Positions 1 to 8,410 of a stretch of DNA of 22,981 nt are shown here, in pieces; the stretch's first letter is position 1, and each line of letters opens with the position of its first letter. A model generated the notes under the pieces. The model worked only from the letters and a program-made list of their open reading frames with translations. It had not been told where the DNA came from and did not search any database. The stretch is from the NCBI GenBank assembly GCA_902459845.2, contig CABPSV020000211.1, forward strand, positions 1 to 22,981, in the 5' to 3' direction. The stretch is from Hepatocystis sp. ex Piliocolobus tephrosceles (lineage: Eukaryota; Apicomplexa; Aconoidasida; Haemosporida; Plasmodiidae). Both the position numbers and the translations under genes were made by a program.

Positions 1-682
1 AACATCATTATTTTCATTGTTCATGTTTTGATCTTCTCCTTCAAATTCAAAATTTGTCATTGTAACTGTCACTGTCACTGTTGGTTGTTGTGCTGACACA
101 TCAGTATCATCTTCAAAATTATTTTCTGGGTCAGGTTTCTTTATACAATTTTTAACAGAAAATACTAAATCACGTTTACAATCACAAAATAATGTTTTTT
201 TTGTTTTCCTTTGCTACATAAATACAGAAAAAGTAAAAAAAACAATTATTTTATGCAATATAAAATATTAATATAGATCAAAACATACAGACAAAAATAT
301 ATATTTTTCTAATATTCTTATTACAACTTACTTTATAAATTATAAATAAAAATATAATGCTAAACAATAATATAACTAAAAATATTACAACAGTAAGTAA
401 TACTTCATCATTATCTACATGGGTTGTAGTAAGAGTAGACGTTATATTTTCATTAGATCTCTCTATCCTATGTACTATGGATACATGTCTAACAGATTCC
501 ACTAAATCATTAAGCCAATTAAAAGAAATATTACCAACTAAATTATTGTTAGACTGAGTTATTCCACTTATAGTACTACTTAAAACAGTAGAATTAGTTC
601 CATTGGGGTTTATTATATGGTCAGCTAACTTCGTTGTATTTTGTAAATAGTTTGAAGCATCGTAAGGATATCTTTCTACCAT
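1..682 (-). CDS. Spliced single-pass membrane protein, partial at window edge
   Basis: Exon 1 is 332-682 (117 codons, phase 0). It ends at a GTAAGT donor. A 118-bp intron (214-331) closes at a TAG acceptor, and exon 2 (213-1) stays open to the window edge, so the C-terminus is missing. The protein starts MVERYPYDASN with no signal peptide. It has a short N-terminal domain without cysteine and with five N-x-S/T sequons, then a strongly hydrophobic segment at about residues 94-116. Exon 2 starts with a basic stretch (QRKTKK), then becomes acidic with a run of Thr-Val repeats. An unsignalled N-terminal domain, one membrane span, an intron just after the span and a cytoplasmic tail in the next exon resemble the SURFIN/STP1 type of surface protein, but I see no diagnostic domain and leave the family open. 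The gene at 5932-6441 has the same layout and a similar first dozen residues. Confidence is high for a gene and low for family. Confidence 0.75.
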
Positions 683-872
683 ATTTATTTATTTTTTTGT
701 TTTTTTGCCATGTAATTAAAATAAATTGTAACAAATTTTTAATTATATATGTGATTATAAAAATTTTTTTTGTTATATTGCAATATATGCATTTTTTTTT
801 TTTTAAAAAACAATATTCCATAAAAAAAACATTTAACTAAAACATAGTGTGTATAATGTGCATATAACTTTT

Positions 873-953
873 AAACAAATAATAAACAAATGATAAACAA
901 ATGATAAACAAATGATAAACAAATGATAAACAAATAATAAACAAATAATAAAC
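873..953. repeat. 11-bp tandem array
   Basis: Roughly seven units of AAATGATAAAC, the flanking units being AAATAATAAAC, lie just upstream of the left-edge minus-strand gene. The centre is nearly homogeneous and the edges carry one substitution, as expected from slippage or unequal exchange. Confidence 0.85.
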
Positions 954-1260
954 AATATTATTTTAAAAAATTGTAAAAAAAAAACATTATTCAATTATTT
1001 ATTACAAATATGTACACTATATGTAACATATAGTATGTCGCATAACATGTAAAATATTGAACTATAATCATTATAATGTAGTGAAAAAATTTGTTTTAAA
1101 TTTTTTAATAAACATCACATGCTTAACAATAATTTAATAATGTATGTTAATATATATGAGTGATTTAAAAATATTAGGTGTTTTATTATGCATCCATATA
1201 TATATATATATATCGTTTTTTAAACTTAAGAAAAAGAAATTATATGTTTATTTTATTTTT

Positions 1261-1575
1261 TTTTAACCACATCAAAATTTATGCATGTGATAAAATTTAT
1301 AATAAAAGTTATACATTACATGTATAAATCACTACATCTATATTTTATACTTCTATGTATTGTGTTTATAAACATGTTTCTAAAGTTGTAACAAAATCAT
1401 GCAAAGGATTATTGTGTTATATTTTAATAAAATTATCAAAATATCTGTCACTCCTTTTTAAGTATTTTTTAATTTCAATAAGTTTATTCATAATATTATT
1501 ACCTAAAACCATATTTGAATATGAACAGTATATTATTATTTGTGTCGAATATATTTAGCTTTTTTTTTCTTTTTT
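1261..1575. repeat. Dispersed non-coding block B, copy 1
   Basis: From TTTTAACCACAT to the motif ATTATTATTTGTGTCGAA followed by a T tract, this block aligns by eye with 7190-7530. Shared landmarks in the same order are TTAACCACAT, ATGCATG, ATAAACATGT, GTAACAAAA, TTTTAAGTAT, AATTTCAATA and AACAGTATATTATTATTTGTGT. A 67-codon reading frame in this copy (1355-1558) is not conserved in the other, so the block is treated as non-coding. Confidence 0.7.
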
Positions 1576-1990
1576 TTTTTTTTTTTACATTATTAATGTG
1601 TATGTAATTTTTTATAGAATTAAATATGTACACTATTTTACTTTTCTTAAATTTGATCATGTTTTACATAATGCTAATTATGATATATTTTAAATGACAC
1701 ATTAATTTGTTCTACGTTTTATAAAATTATATATATATAAACATATGTTTTATTTATAAGAGTAAAAATCAGATATGCAATAGTAATACGCATTAATAAA
1801 AAATAATCTTCAGGTACAACCATAAGAGTTTACCAAATGCTAATTGAAAATATTGTGAATGATAATTGAAAATATTGTGAATGCTAATTGAAAAAATTAT
1901 TTTTTATTAGTTATATTCGAATTATGTCCATATATCGAATAAAAAAAGTTAATTGTACTACATTTACTTTTAACTTTTTTTTTTTTATTT
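1567..1990. repeat. Dispersed non-coding block A, copy 1
   Basis: This block aligns by eye with 6821-7195. Landmarks are a T tract, TTTTTTACAT, TGTATGTAATTTTTTATAGAATTA near the start, and TGTACTACATTTACTTTT near the end. The other copy has TGCATGCAATTTTTTGTAAAATTA and TGTACTACATTTACTTTT. The middle has diverged. Confidence 0.6.
1839..1894. repeat. 22-bp tandem repeat, about 2.5 copies
   Basis: GCTAATTGAAAATATTGTGA(AT) is followed by a copy starting GATAATTG and a partial third copy. The repeat lies inside block A and is absent from the block A copy near 7 kb. Confidence 0.85.
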
Positions 1991-2146
1991 ATTTATAAAA
2001 TCAAAAAATTATACATACCTATTTTTATTTATTTATACATAATGCTACTGTTCAAATGTTCTAATTATAAAACATTCGTCAGAGATCCGATATAATGCTT
2101 TTTATTACGACATATTTCTAATATGTTTTGTTGTTACATAAATAAT

Positions 2147-2154
2147 TGCATGCA
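2147..2154. promoter_or_regulatory. TGCATGCA palindrome, possible ApiAP2 site
   Basis: TGCATG is the core recognised by sporozoite and exported-gene ApiAP2 regulators in Plasmodium. This copy is about 1.4 kb upstream of the TRAP-like start, which is far. I saw no closer copy upstream of TRAP. The match is short and functional status is inferred only. Confidence 0.25.
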
Positions 2155-2235
2155 TTTTAAAATATGTAAATATTAAAGCAAAAAAGGGATTTATCTGCTC
2201 TCACCATTTATACATTTTTCTCAATCAGCAATCGA

Positions 2236-2325
2236 TAATGTACACACATGTATACACACATAATTATACACACATCTTTATACGCACATATTTATACACA
2301 CATATTTATACACATATATATAAAT
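2236..2325. repeat. Degenerate CACACAT/TTATA array
   Basis: Units of about 15-16 bp such as TATACACACATATTTA recur five or six times with small changes. The encoded His-Ile-Tyr-rich frame is a by-product of the repeat. Confidence 0.75.
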
Positions 2326-2410
2326 ATATATATAACTTTTTTTTATGCACTAACACTTTGTTTCATAATTACACAATTTCGCGCGCTTAATAAAAAAATA
2401 GAAATTAATT

Positions 2411-2552
2411 TTTTGTTTTTTTTTTACATAATTTTTACATGTATGGCAACATGCTCTTTTTGTAATCAACATGTAGATTGTTAAAAACATTTTATAATAG
2501 ATACCACCAAATTAAATACATACATATAGATGAAGATAATGATAATATAAAT

Positions 2553-2600
<48 letters not shown>

Positions 2601-2725
2601 TAATTTTTAAATGTATGGCAACATGCTCATTCTTTAATCAGCATGTAGACAGTTAAAATCATTTTATACTAGCTACCACCAAATTAAATACATACATATT
2701 GATAAAAATAACAATCATATAAGTA
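2411..2725. repeat. Tandem duplication of about 140 bp around a 41-T run
   Basis: Copy 1 (about 2411-2556) and copy 2 (about 2557-2725) each begin with a T tract and share TTTTTTTACATAATTTTTA, ATGTATGGCAACATGCTC and CCACCAAATTAAATACATAC. Copy 2 is preceded by an uninterrupted 41-T run (2557-2597). Both copies contain a 13-codon frame beginning MATCSF and ending with TAA at the same place. Two cysteines of copy 1 are F and S in copy 2. Confidence 0.8.
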
Positions 2726-2828
2726 AGTTTTGTCTTTTTGTTATTTTTTTAAATATTTAAATTTTTTATTTTACACCAACCTGCTATAAATAATTTAACG
2801 ATTTATTTATTAGTTAAAATACTTGTCT

Positions 2829-2913
2829 TTTTTTTTTTTTTTTTTTTAATTTATAAAACTTTTTTTTTTTTTTTTTTAAATTATAAAACATTTTTTTTTT
2901 TTTTTTTTTTTTT
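2829..2913. repeat. Three T-tract units separated by AATTATAAAAC
   Basis: Runs of about 17-22 T alternate with AATTTATAAAAC or AAATTATAAAAC. This is a slippage-prone, low-complexity array. Confidence 0.8.
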
Positions 2914-3580
2914 CAATAAAATGAACTTTTTTACAACACCTTTTAAAAATTTGTGTGATAGAAATTTTATTTTCTGATTATTTTTTTGTTTATATATTTT
3001 ACTCTTTTTTTTTTTATATTTTTTCACAACTGTGTTTTAAATTACAAGAAAAAACAAATATTAATTAAAATTTTTTTTGTATTTTTATATTTTTTATTTT
3101 TGGTTCCTAAATTTATTTTTATTTATAATACAATTAATTATTTTTATAAAAGTTTTTGAAAATAACTTTCTTTAAATTGTATATTATTTTTGTTTTTTTT
3201 TAATTTTTTTTTTTTTTTGCTTTTTATTCAAATGTTAAATAACACTTTTATACTGCAAAAAAAAAAAAGCCACATCGTACCAATAAATAAAAAAATTATA
3301 TTTATGTCTTTTACATAGTGTATATATTTACACAATTATTTGAATTGTATATACGTATAAATGTATATTTGTTTGCGCTACATACACTTGCGTGTTCAAT
3401 TTTTTGCAGTCTAACACCTTAGCACTGTTATTTTATTATTATTATTATTTTATTTTATTTTTGGTACAACTATATAAATTAATTCCATTTGTGCTACTTA
3501 AATAATTTAATTGTAAATTGTGAATTGTGCATATAAATATACATATATATATATATATTTTTTTAACACGTGTGGACATA

Positions 3581-5050
3581 ATGAAACTTATTAGTGATAG
3601 AAGATATTTGTTTGTTGTGCTTTTTTGTTACTTATGTATTTTAATCCAAAGTAACGCCACAAATAAAGACACAGTAACATATACAGAAAAAGTATGTAAC
3701 GAAAAAATGGATGTTCACTTGTTACTTGATGGGTCAAATAGTATACATCTTTATAATTGGAAATTTAATATATTTCCCTTGATTGTAAAACTAACAAATC
3801 ATTTGAATATCTCACCAGACAGTATTAACCTTAGTTTAATTCTATTCAACTCAAGTGCAAAGTATATTATTTCATATGGTAGCGAAATTTCAAAGAATAA
3901 AATACAAGCTCTTAAAAGTATAGGTGATGGACTTAGAAAATATAGACCTCATGGTAATACCAATTTAACAAAAGCGTTAAAAATGGTTATTGATAACTGT
4001 ACATCTAATAATCATCAAAAAAATACACGACAACTTGTTATAATTTTGACAGATGGTGAACCACTTTATTTTCAAAAAGCATTAGAAAACATTAATATAT
4101 TAAATAAACATGGTGCTAAGGTTATTGTTTTTGGTCTTGGCTCTAGCGTTAACCACAAATTTAATAGAAAAATGGCTGGTTGTGAAGAAAACGATAAAAA
4201 ATGCCCATCCTATTATCATTCGAAGTGGTCAAATGCCATTGAAAATATTACACCATTACTACAAAATGTATGTGTTAATGTCGAAAAAAAAATAAGTTGT
4301 GGTGAATGGGATTCTGAATGGTCTGCATGTTCAGAGTCTTGTGGTAAAGGATTTAAAACAAAAAAAAGAACGCCTAATCATGAAAGTTGCACTGACACAC
4401 TTACCGAAGAATGTGACGAAGGAGAATGTCCTATACCGGAACCTGAATCAAAAGTACCAGATCAATCAAATATTAATAATGAAAATCAAGACAACGTACA
4501 ATGGCCTGTTAACTCCCACAATTCATATATTCTTCAAAGTGATGTGATAAAAAAAAATGAACAAAATACATACCCTTATCAGAATAATACATCTCCAAAC
4601 CAAAATGATGTAAATGTACATGATAACATGAGATCTAATAATGAAAAAAAAAAACAAGACGAAAATAAAAAAAAAGACGAGAATAAAAAACAAGACGAAA
4701 ATAAAAAACAAGACGAAATTAAAAAACAAGACGAAAATAAAAAACAAGACGAAAATAAAAAACAAGACGAAAATAAAAAACAAGACGAAAATAAAAAACA
4801 AGACGAAAATAATAAAAAGAAACAAAATCCTAAAATTAATAGAAAGTATAAAATAGCAGGTGCTCTTTTTGGTGGATTGGTATTACTTAGTTGTATTAGT
4901 GCCTTTTATGGTTATACTCATAAAGGAGTAACTATGAAAGATTTATCAAGTGAAAAATCATTTGATGAAATATTATCAAATGATGGAGTAGATGTAACAG
5001 AAAACGAACAATTTAAATTACCAGATAATGATGATTGGCAGGAATTATAG
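3581..5050 (+). CDS. TRAP: TRAP-like sporozoite adhesin (thrombospondin-related anonymous protein family)
   Basis: This 489-residue type I membrane protein matches TRAP from end to end. TRAP sits on the sporozoite surface, binds host ligands and couples them to the glideosome motor. A signal peptide occupies about residues 1-25. A von Willebrand A domain follows with a complete MIDAS: DGSNS at 50-54, Thr in NTNLT near 127, Asp in LTDGEP near 158. A thrombospondin type 1 repeat spans about 240-283 with WDSEWSAC and CSESCGKG, the usual C-mannosylation and O-fucosylation sites. Nine six-residue KKQDEN repeats occupy 357-410. The membrane span at about 424-443 starts AGALFGG, a rhomboid-type sequence, and an acidic tail has its Trp four residues from the end (DDWQEL). 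The Met at 3581 is chosen over 3527 because a signal peptide follows it directly. The protein is somewhat shorter than falciparum TRAP (574). It is a single exon. The surroundings suggest a paralog or relocated copy. Symbol is a family call. Confidence 0.93.
   Translation: MKLISDRRYLFVVLFCYLCILIQSNATNKDTVTYTEKVCNEKMDVHLLLDGSNSIHLYNWKFNIFPLIVKLTNHLNISPDSINLSLILFNSSAKYIISYGSEISKNKIQALKSIGDGLRKYRPHGNTNLTKALKMVIDNCTSNNHQKNTRQLVIILTDGEPLYFQKALENINILNKHGAKVIVFGLGSSVNHKFNRKMAGCEENDKKCPSYYHSKWSNAIENITPLLQNVCVNVEKKISCGEWDSEWSACSESCGKGFKTKKRTPNHESCTDTLTEECDEGECPIPEPESKVPDQSNINNENQDNVQWPVNSHNSYILQSDVIKKNEQNTYPYQNNTSPNQNDVNVHDNMRSNNEKKKQDENKKKDENKKQDENKKQDEIKKQDENKKQDENKKQDENKKQDENKKQDENNKKKQNPKINRKYKIAGALFGGLVLLSCISAFYGYTHKGVTMKDLSSEKSFDEILSNDGVDVTENEQFKLPDNDDWQEL
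4649..4810 (+). repeat. 18-bp coding repeat, nine units, in the TRAP-like gene
   Basis: Nine in-frame units encode KKQDEN with single variants KKKDEN (unit 2) and KKQDEI (unit 4). The nucleotide units are almost identical, which indicates recent expansion. In other TRAPs this position is usually occupied by Pro/Asn/Glu-rich repeats; here it is Lys/Asp/Glu-rich and contains no proline. Confidence 0.95.
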
Positions 5051-5066
5051 TCTGGATTCTAAAAAA

Positions 5067-5097
<31 letters not shown>

Positions 5098-5740
5098 TAT
5101 GTATTGTGTATTAATATTGACATTATTACACTATCTACATGATAAACATACACAACAGAACGTGTATATAAATAATATAATGTGTATGCTTGAAAAGTAG
5201 TGTAAAAAAAAAAAAAAATAAATAATAATAAATTAAGTGAATATACATAAATTTGTTTAAAATATAGTAAATATTTGTTTTTTTTTTTCGTATTTGTGAT
5301 TACTCTTATATATATTTGCTTAATTGTTACTTACTAAATATTTTTATACAAAACTATTTTTACTGCTTTTAAAACTATAAGTTATAAATTGTTTATACAA
5401 ACACACCTTTCTTTTTATCACTATACACACATACAAAAATTATAAGTGTTATTTTTATTGTACAATATCAAAAATTAATACAATAGTTGCTAATATAAAT
5501 ATGTAACACATTATATTGTAATGCAAATATATTTATTATTTGTCTTAGCAAAAAAAAAAAAAAAAAAATGTAACAAAAAAGCAATTTAAGCTTATTATAG
5601 CATAAAATCACCTTTTTATAAAATGTTTATAAAATTTAAAAAATAAACATTCTATATACATATTTCATAAAATGCAATATTATATATACAAGAAAAGTTT
5701 TTATAACAATTTTTTAAAGTACAGTTAAAGAATTGTTACA
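5051..5740. other. Non-coding region downstream of the TRAP-like gene
   Basis: Nothing protein-coding is seen. It holds a (TA)n run at about 5071-5097 directly after the stop and several homopolymer tracts, including one of about 19 A near 5550. Confidence 0.65.
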
Positions 5741-5982
5741 ATGGTGACCACAGTTTCATATTTTAAATATTTTTTTACGTGCGTCAATATTGCTTTTTTA
5801 TTTAACCCACACATGTATAGGTAATTTAAATTTGTGCTAATTCTTTAAATTGTAACGTATTGCATTTTTTCATTCATAGAACGCTTTTTAAATGTATTTC
5901 CAGGTTTGCCGCATGTCCAGTTCGGGTAAATTTATCGCATTCTACGACGACCACGTTTTTTTTTATTCTTTCTTCCCTGTGA
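5741..5982 (+). CDS. Possible two-exon small protein, competing with the minus-strand exon 3
   Basis: An ATG at 5741 opens 26 codons with a hydrophobic, signal-like run (YFKYFFTCVNIAFLF). They end TATAG just before a GTAATT donor. A TAG acceptor at 5877-5879 restores phase (AG+A gives Arg), and the frame runs to a TGA at 5980-5982, giving about 59 residues. The second half (5880-5955) is visibly less AT-rich than its surroundings. Against it: the intron would be only 59 bp, the protein is tiny, and the 3' part lies antisense to the last exon of the 5932-6441 gene. It is listed as an alternative reading, not a firm gene. Confidence 0.25.
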
Positions 5983-6441
5983 TAATGTAAAATGTGCAAA
6001 GTAAATTTTTGTATAATTATCAAATTACTTATATGCAACCATATACGAATGATATATATATATATTACATCAATTTTTTATTTATCTTACAGGTTTATAA
6101 TAATGCATAGTTAAATAAAAATAAAATAAAATCGCAATAACTATCAAACAAAGTATCCAAATAAATGCAACATTTAGATTTATGATTTGTGCTGTTTGCA
6201 ATAATCTACGACTTTGCACAGTAGTATTATATGATTTTCCGTTACCCTCCCCATTCTGTACATCACCTGTTTTATTAAGTGGTATAATATAAAAAATATA
6301 TTATTAAATATAAAAATTAAATAACTTAAAAAAAATACGTTTAAATATAAAATTACCAACAGTTCCATTAGTTAAATCTTCAAGCAATGAACTTGTGTTT
6401 AATGTATTATTGTCATTTTCAAAAGGATTTCCTTCTGCCAT
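5932..6441 (-). CDS. Small three-exon membrane protein with basic tail
   Basis: Three exons on the minus strand, 6441-6357, 6266-6091 and 5976-5932, join in phase through two GT-AG introns (90 and 114 bp) to give 101 residues. It starts MAEGNPFENDNN with no signal peptide. The N-terminal part is Asn/Thr-rich with N-x-T sequons. A membrane span lies at about residues 61-82, ending TMHYYKP. Exon 3 supplies a very basic tail (GRKNKKKRGRRRMR) and a TAA stop. An intron falls right after the span and basic residues right after that, exactly as in the left-edge gene (YK then QRKTKK). The first dozen residues also share a pattern (M-x-E, then P-Y/F-D/E, then N). I infer a paralogous pair, this one with a very short tail, so it may be truncated. 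If exon 2 were read through its donor the protein would end two codons later. Function unknown. Confidence 0.6.
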
Positions 6442-6633
6442 ACTGTTCAATTATGCTTTTTCGATTGGATAAAAAAGTTAAAAAGAGTATATATAATGTT
6501 ATAGTATAATACGTATAACACAGAACTATAATATAAAAAATATAGATACAAAGTTATAAAAATATAAAAAAAATTTACAAAAATAAATGTTATACAAAAC
6601 TATCAAATATTTTAATCTATTTAGTTACAAGTG

Positions 6634-6664
<31 letters not shown>

Positions 6665-6820
6665 GAATACAAACGTTAAATGTAAATATAAATATATTTT
6701 TTTATGACATAATTAAAATAATGCAGATTAAACATCAGTTTACATTAACACGTATTAACCAGATTAGTGTTTTTTTTTAAATATTAACCATATTAGTGCT
6801 ATCTAATACGTTTCTTTAGA

Positions 6821-7195
6821 TTTTTTTTTTACATCACCACTGTGCATGCAATTTTTTGTAAAATTATATATACATATTATGTTATTTTTCTATTTCACTA
6901 TGTATCATATATTACATGATAGTACTTAGAATGTATTTGAAATAATACATCAAATAATTTGTTTTAAAAATATTTATCTACAACAACATTCTTTTATTTT
7001 ATTTTAATAAGAACACAAATTATATATGTATTAATAGTATGCGTCAAAAAGCAATAATCAGAATGCCTCAAAAGGTATCGTTTATCACCAAAGCCCTAAT
7101 CGACAAAATTATGTTGTATTTGCTATATTCAAATTATTTAATAAAACAAGAAATAGTAAAATGTACTACATTTACTTTTTATTTATTTTTTTTTT
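6821..7195. repeat. Dispersed non-coding block A, copy 2
   Basis: Counterpart of 1567-1990. Here A precedes B, whereas at 1.2-2.0 kb B precedes A, which would fit an ancestral A-B-A-B array that was later broken up. It contains a TGCATGCA palindrome at 6843-6850 that copy 1 lacks. Confidence 0.6.
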
Positions 7196-7524
7196 TTTTT
7201 TTAACCACATAAAAATAGATGCATGCAAGAAAATTCATAAAAAGTGTTATCCATAAAACCTATAAATTATGACATGTACATTTTATGCTTCCATGCATTT
7301 TATTATAAACATGTGGAAAAATTAGTAACAAAAAAAATGAAAGAGATTATATATGTTATATACTAATCATCATATCAAAATGTTTGTTAACCCATTTTAA
7401 GTATGTTTAAATTTCAATATGATAATTTTAATATACTAATTTTATTATGTTTATCTACATTATTATTGTGAATCATGAACAAAAAATAAACAGTATATTA
7501 TTATTTGTGTTGAACACATTTTCG

Positions 7525-7530
<6 letters not shown>
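7190..7530. repeat. Dispersed non-coding block B, copy 2
   Basis: Counterpart of 1261-1575, ending in AACAGTATATTATTATTTGTGT and a T tract. It contains TGCATGCA at 7220-7227; copy 1 has the related TGCATGTG. Confidence 0.7.

Positions 7531-7574
<44 letters not shown>
7527..7574. repeat. Poly-T run of 48
   Basis: An uninterrupted T homopolymer at the end of block B copy 2. The exact length is unreliable in any assembly. Confidence 0.9.
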
Positions 7575-7678
7575 CGCTTGACACTTCATTTAATTTAACA
7601 TTGTAACAGAACTTACCATATAAAAATGTTCACAGCTGTTTTATCCAGGGTACATTGAGGAGAATAAATATTCAACGC

Positions 7679-7758
7679 CACAAATAAACGCACAATATTA
7701 ATCTAAAATTGACTTCAACACAAATAAACGCACAATATTAATCTAAAATTGACTTCAA
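7679..7758. repeat. Exact 40-bp tandem duplication
   Basis: Two identical units, 7679-7718 and 7719-7758, begin CACAAATAAACGCACAATAT and end GACTTCAA. There is no mismatch between them, so the event is recent, or it is an assembly artefact. Confidence 0.95.
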
Positions 7759-7889
7759 AGTAATTTACAATCGAACTTATAATGATAAACATTTAAATAT
7801 ACCAATTTATAGGATCAGTAACAAACGTACAAAAGGGTATAAGTTACTATTTCTAAATTTTCAAACAATTTCATTTCTTCCATAATTTT

Positions 7890-8410
7890 GTTTTTTTTTT
7901 TTAATATTAATAATTGGTTTTTAATGAACATAATGTTTAAAAGTAATTATAACAAAAGTTACATGGTATAAACATGTTTCTAGGGCTCTTCTTATCACAC
8001 TTAGAATTTTTTTTTTTTTTTTTTATACGTACTTTAAGGTAATTTTTTTTTTTTATTATTATTTTATTTTGATAAGTACTTTTTTTTTATTGTAACTTTT
8101 TATTTTATTGTTTAAAGATTTAAAAATATGTTTGTTCTATTGTTTATTAATAAAATATATTCAATTATATTTATATATAATTTATATTATTATAGTAAAT
8201 ATATACCAAAAAATAATATAATTAAAAAAAAATCATTAATATGTTAATTATAAAATTATATAGAATGCTTGTTATGTTTAAAACTATTAGAACGTACTTA
8301 ATAACTTCATAAGTTATATAGCATTTTTTTATCAAATAATGCTTACAAATATTTGTAAAATAATTAGTATTTGTTTTTTAGCAGGGACATGCATTAATAA
8401 CAGCAAAGTA
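7890..8410. repeat. Duplicated 5' region of the PEXEL/2TM gene, copy 1
   Basis: Aligns by eye with 9790-10360. Shared landmarks are AATTATAACAAAAGTTACAT (TTTATAACAAAAGTAAAACTTACAT in the other), TTGTTCTATTGTTTATTAAT, CATTAATATGTTAATTATAA followed by A/G-TTATATA, AAAACTATT and the exon 1 end AACAGCAAAGTAAA (AACAGAGTAAA in the other). The duplication therefore includes promoter, exon 1 and intron. Confidence 0.75.

Larger units (their letters stand above)
683..3580. other. Long non-coding region with duplicated blocks
   Basis: No convincing gene is seen. Reading frames here are short and low in complexity. The stretch separates the 5' ends of two divergent genes, so it should contain both promoters. 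It holds an 11-bp array (873-953), two subtelomere-style blocks that recur near 6.8-7.5 kb, a 22-bp repeat (1839-1894), a C/A-rich array (2236-2325), a duplicated block split by 41 T (2411-2725) and three T-tract units (2829-2913). A TGCATGCA palindrome is at 2147-2154. Confidence 0.7.
6442..8338. other. Long non-coding region with block A/B copies and repeats
   Basis: No gene is supported. The region contains a 29-A run (6634-6662), the second copies of blocks A and B (6821-7530), a 48-T run (7527-7574) and an exact 40-bp duplication (7679-7758). From about 7890 it becomes a 5' flank that is shared with the paralog at 10289. The first part should hold the promoter of the minus-strand small gene. 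Confidence 0.65.

Noticed and set aside
357..557. Plus-strand frame of 66 codons
   Set aside because: Antisense to exon 1 of the left-edge gene, which has a clear membrane span and splice sites.
1355..1558. 67-codon frame in block B copy 1
   Set aside because: The homologous block at 7190-7530 does not keep the frame.
3527..3580. Upstream in-frame ATG of the TRAP-like gene
   Set aside because: It would place a TA-repeat-encoded stretch before the signal peptide. The Met at 3581 fits the family start.
4523..4825. Antisense Phe/Ile/Leu-rich frame and a plus-strand Lys/Thr frame across the TRAP repeats
   Set aside because: Both are out-of-frame shadows of the 18-bp coding repeat.
6180..6368. 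Minus-strand frame of 62 codons
   Set aside because: It reads through the intron and exon 2 of the small three-exon gene in another frame.
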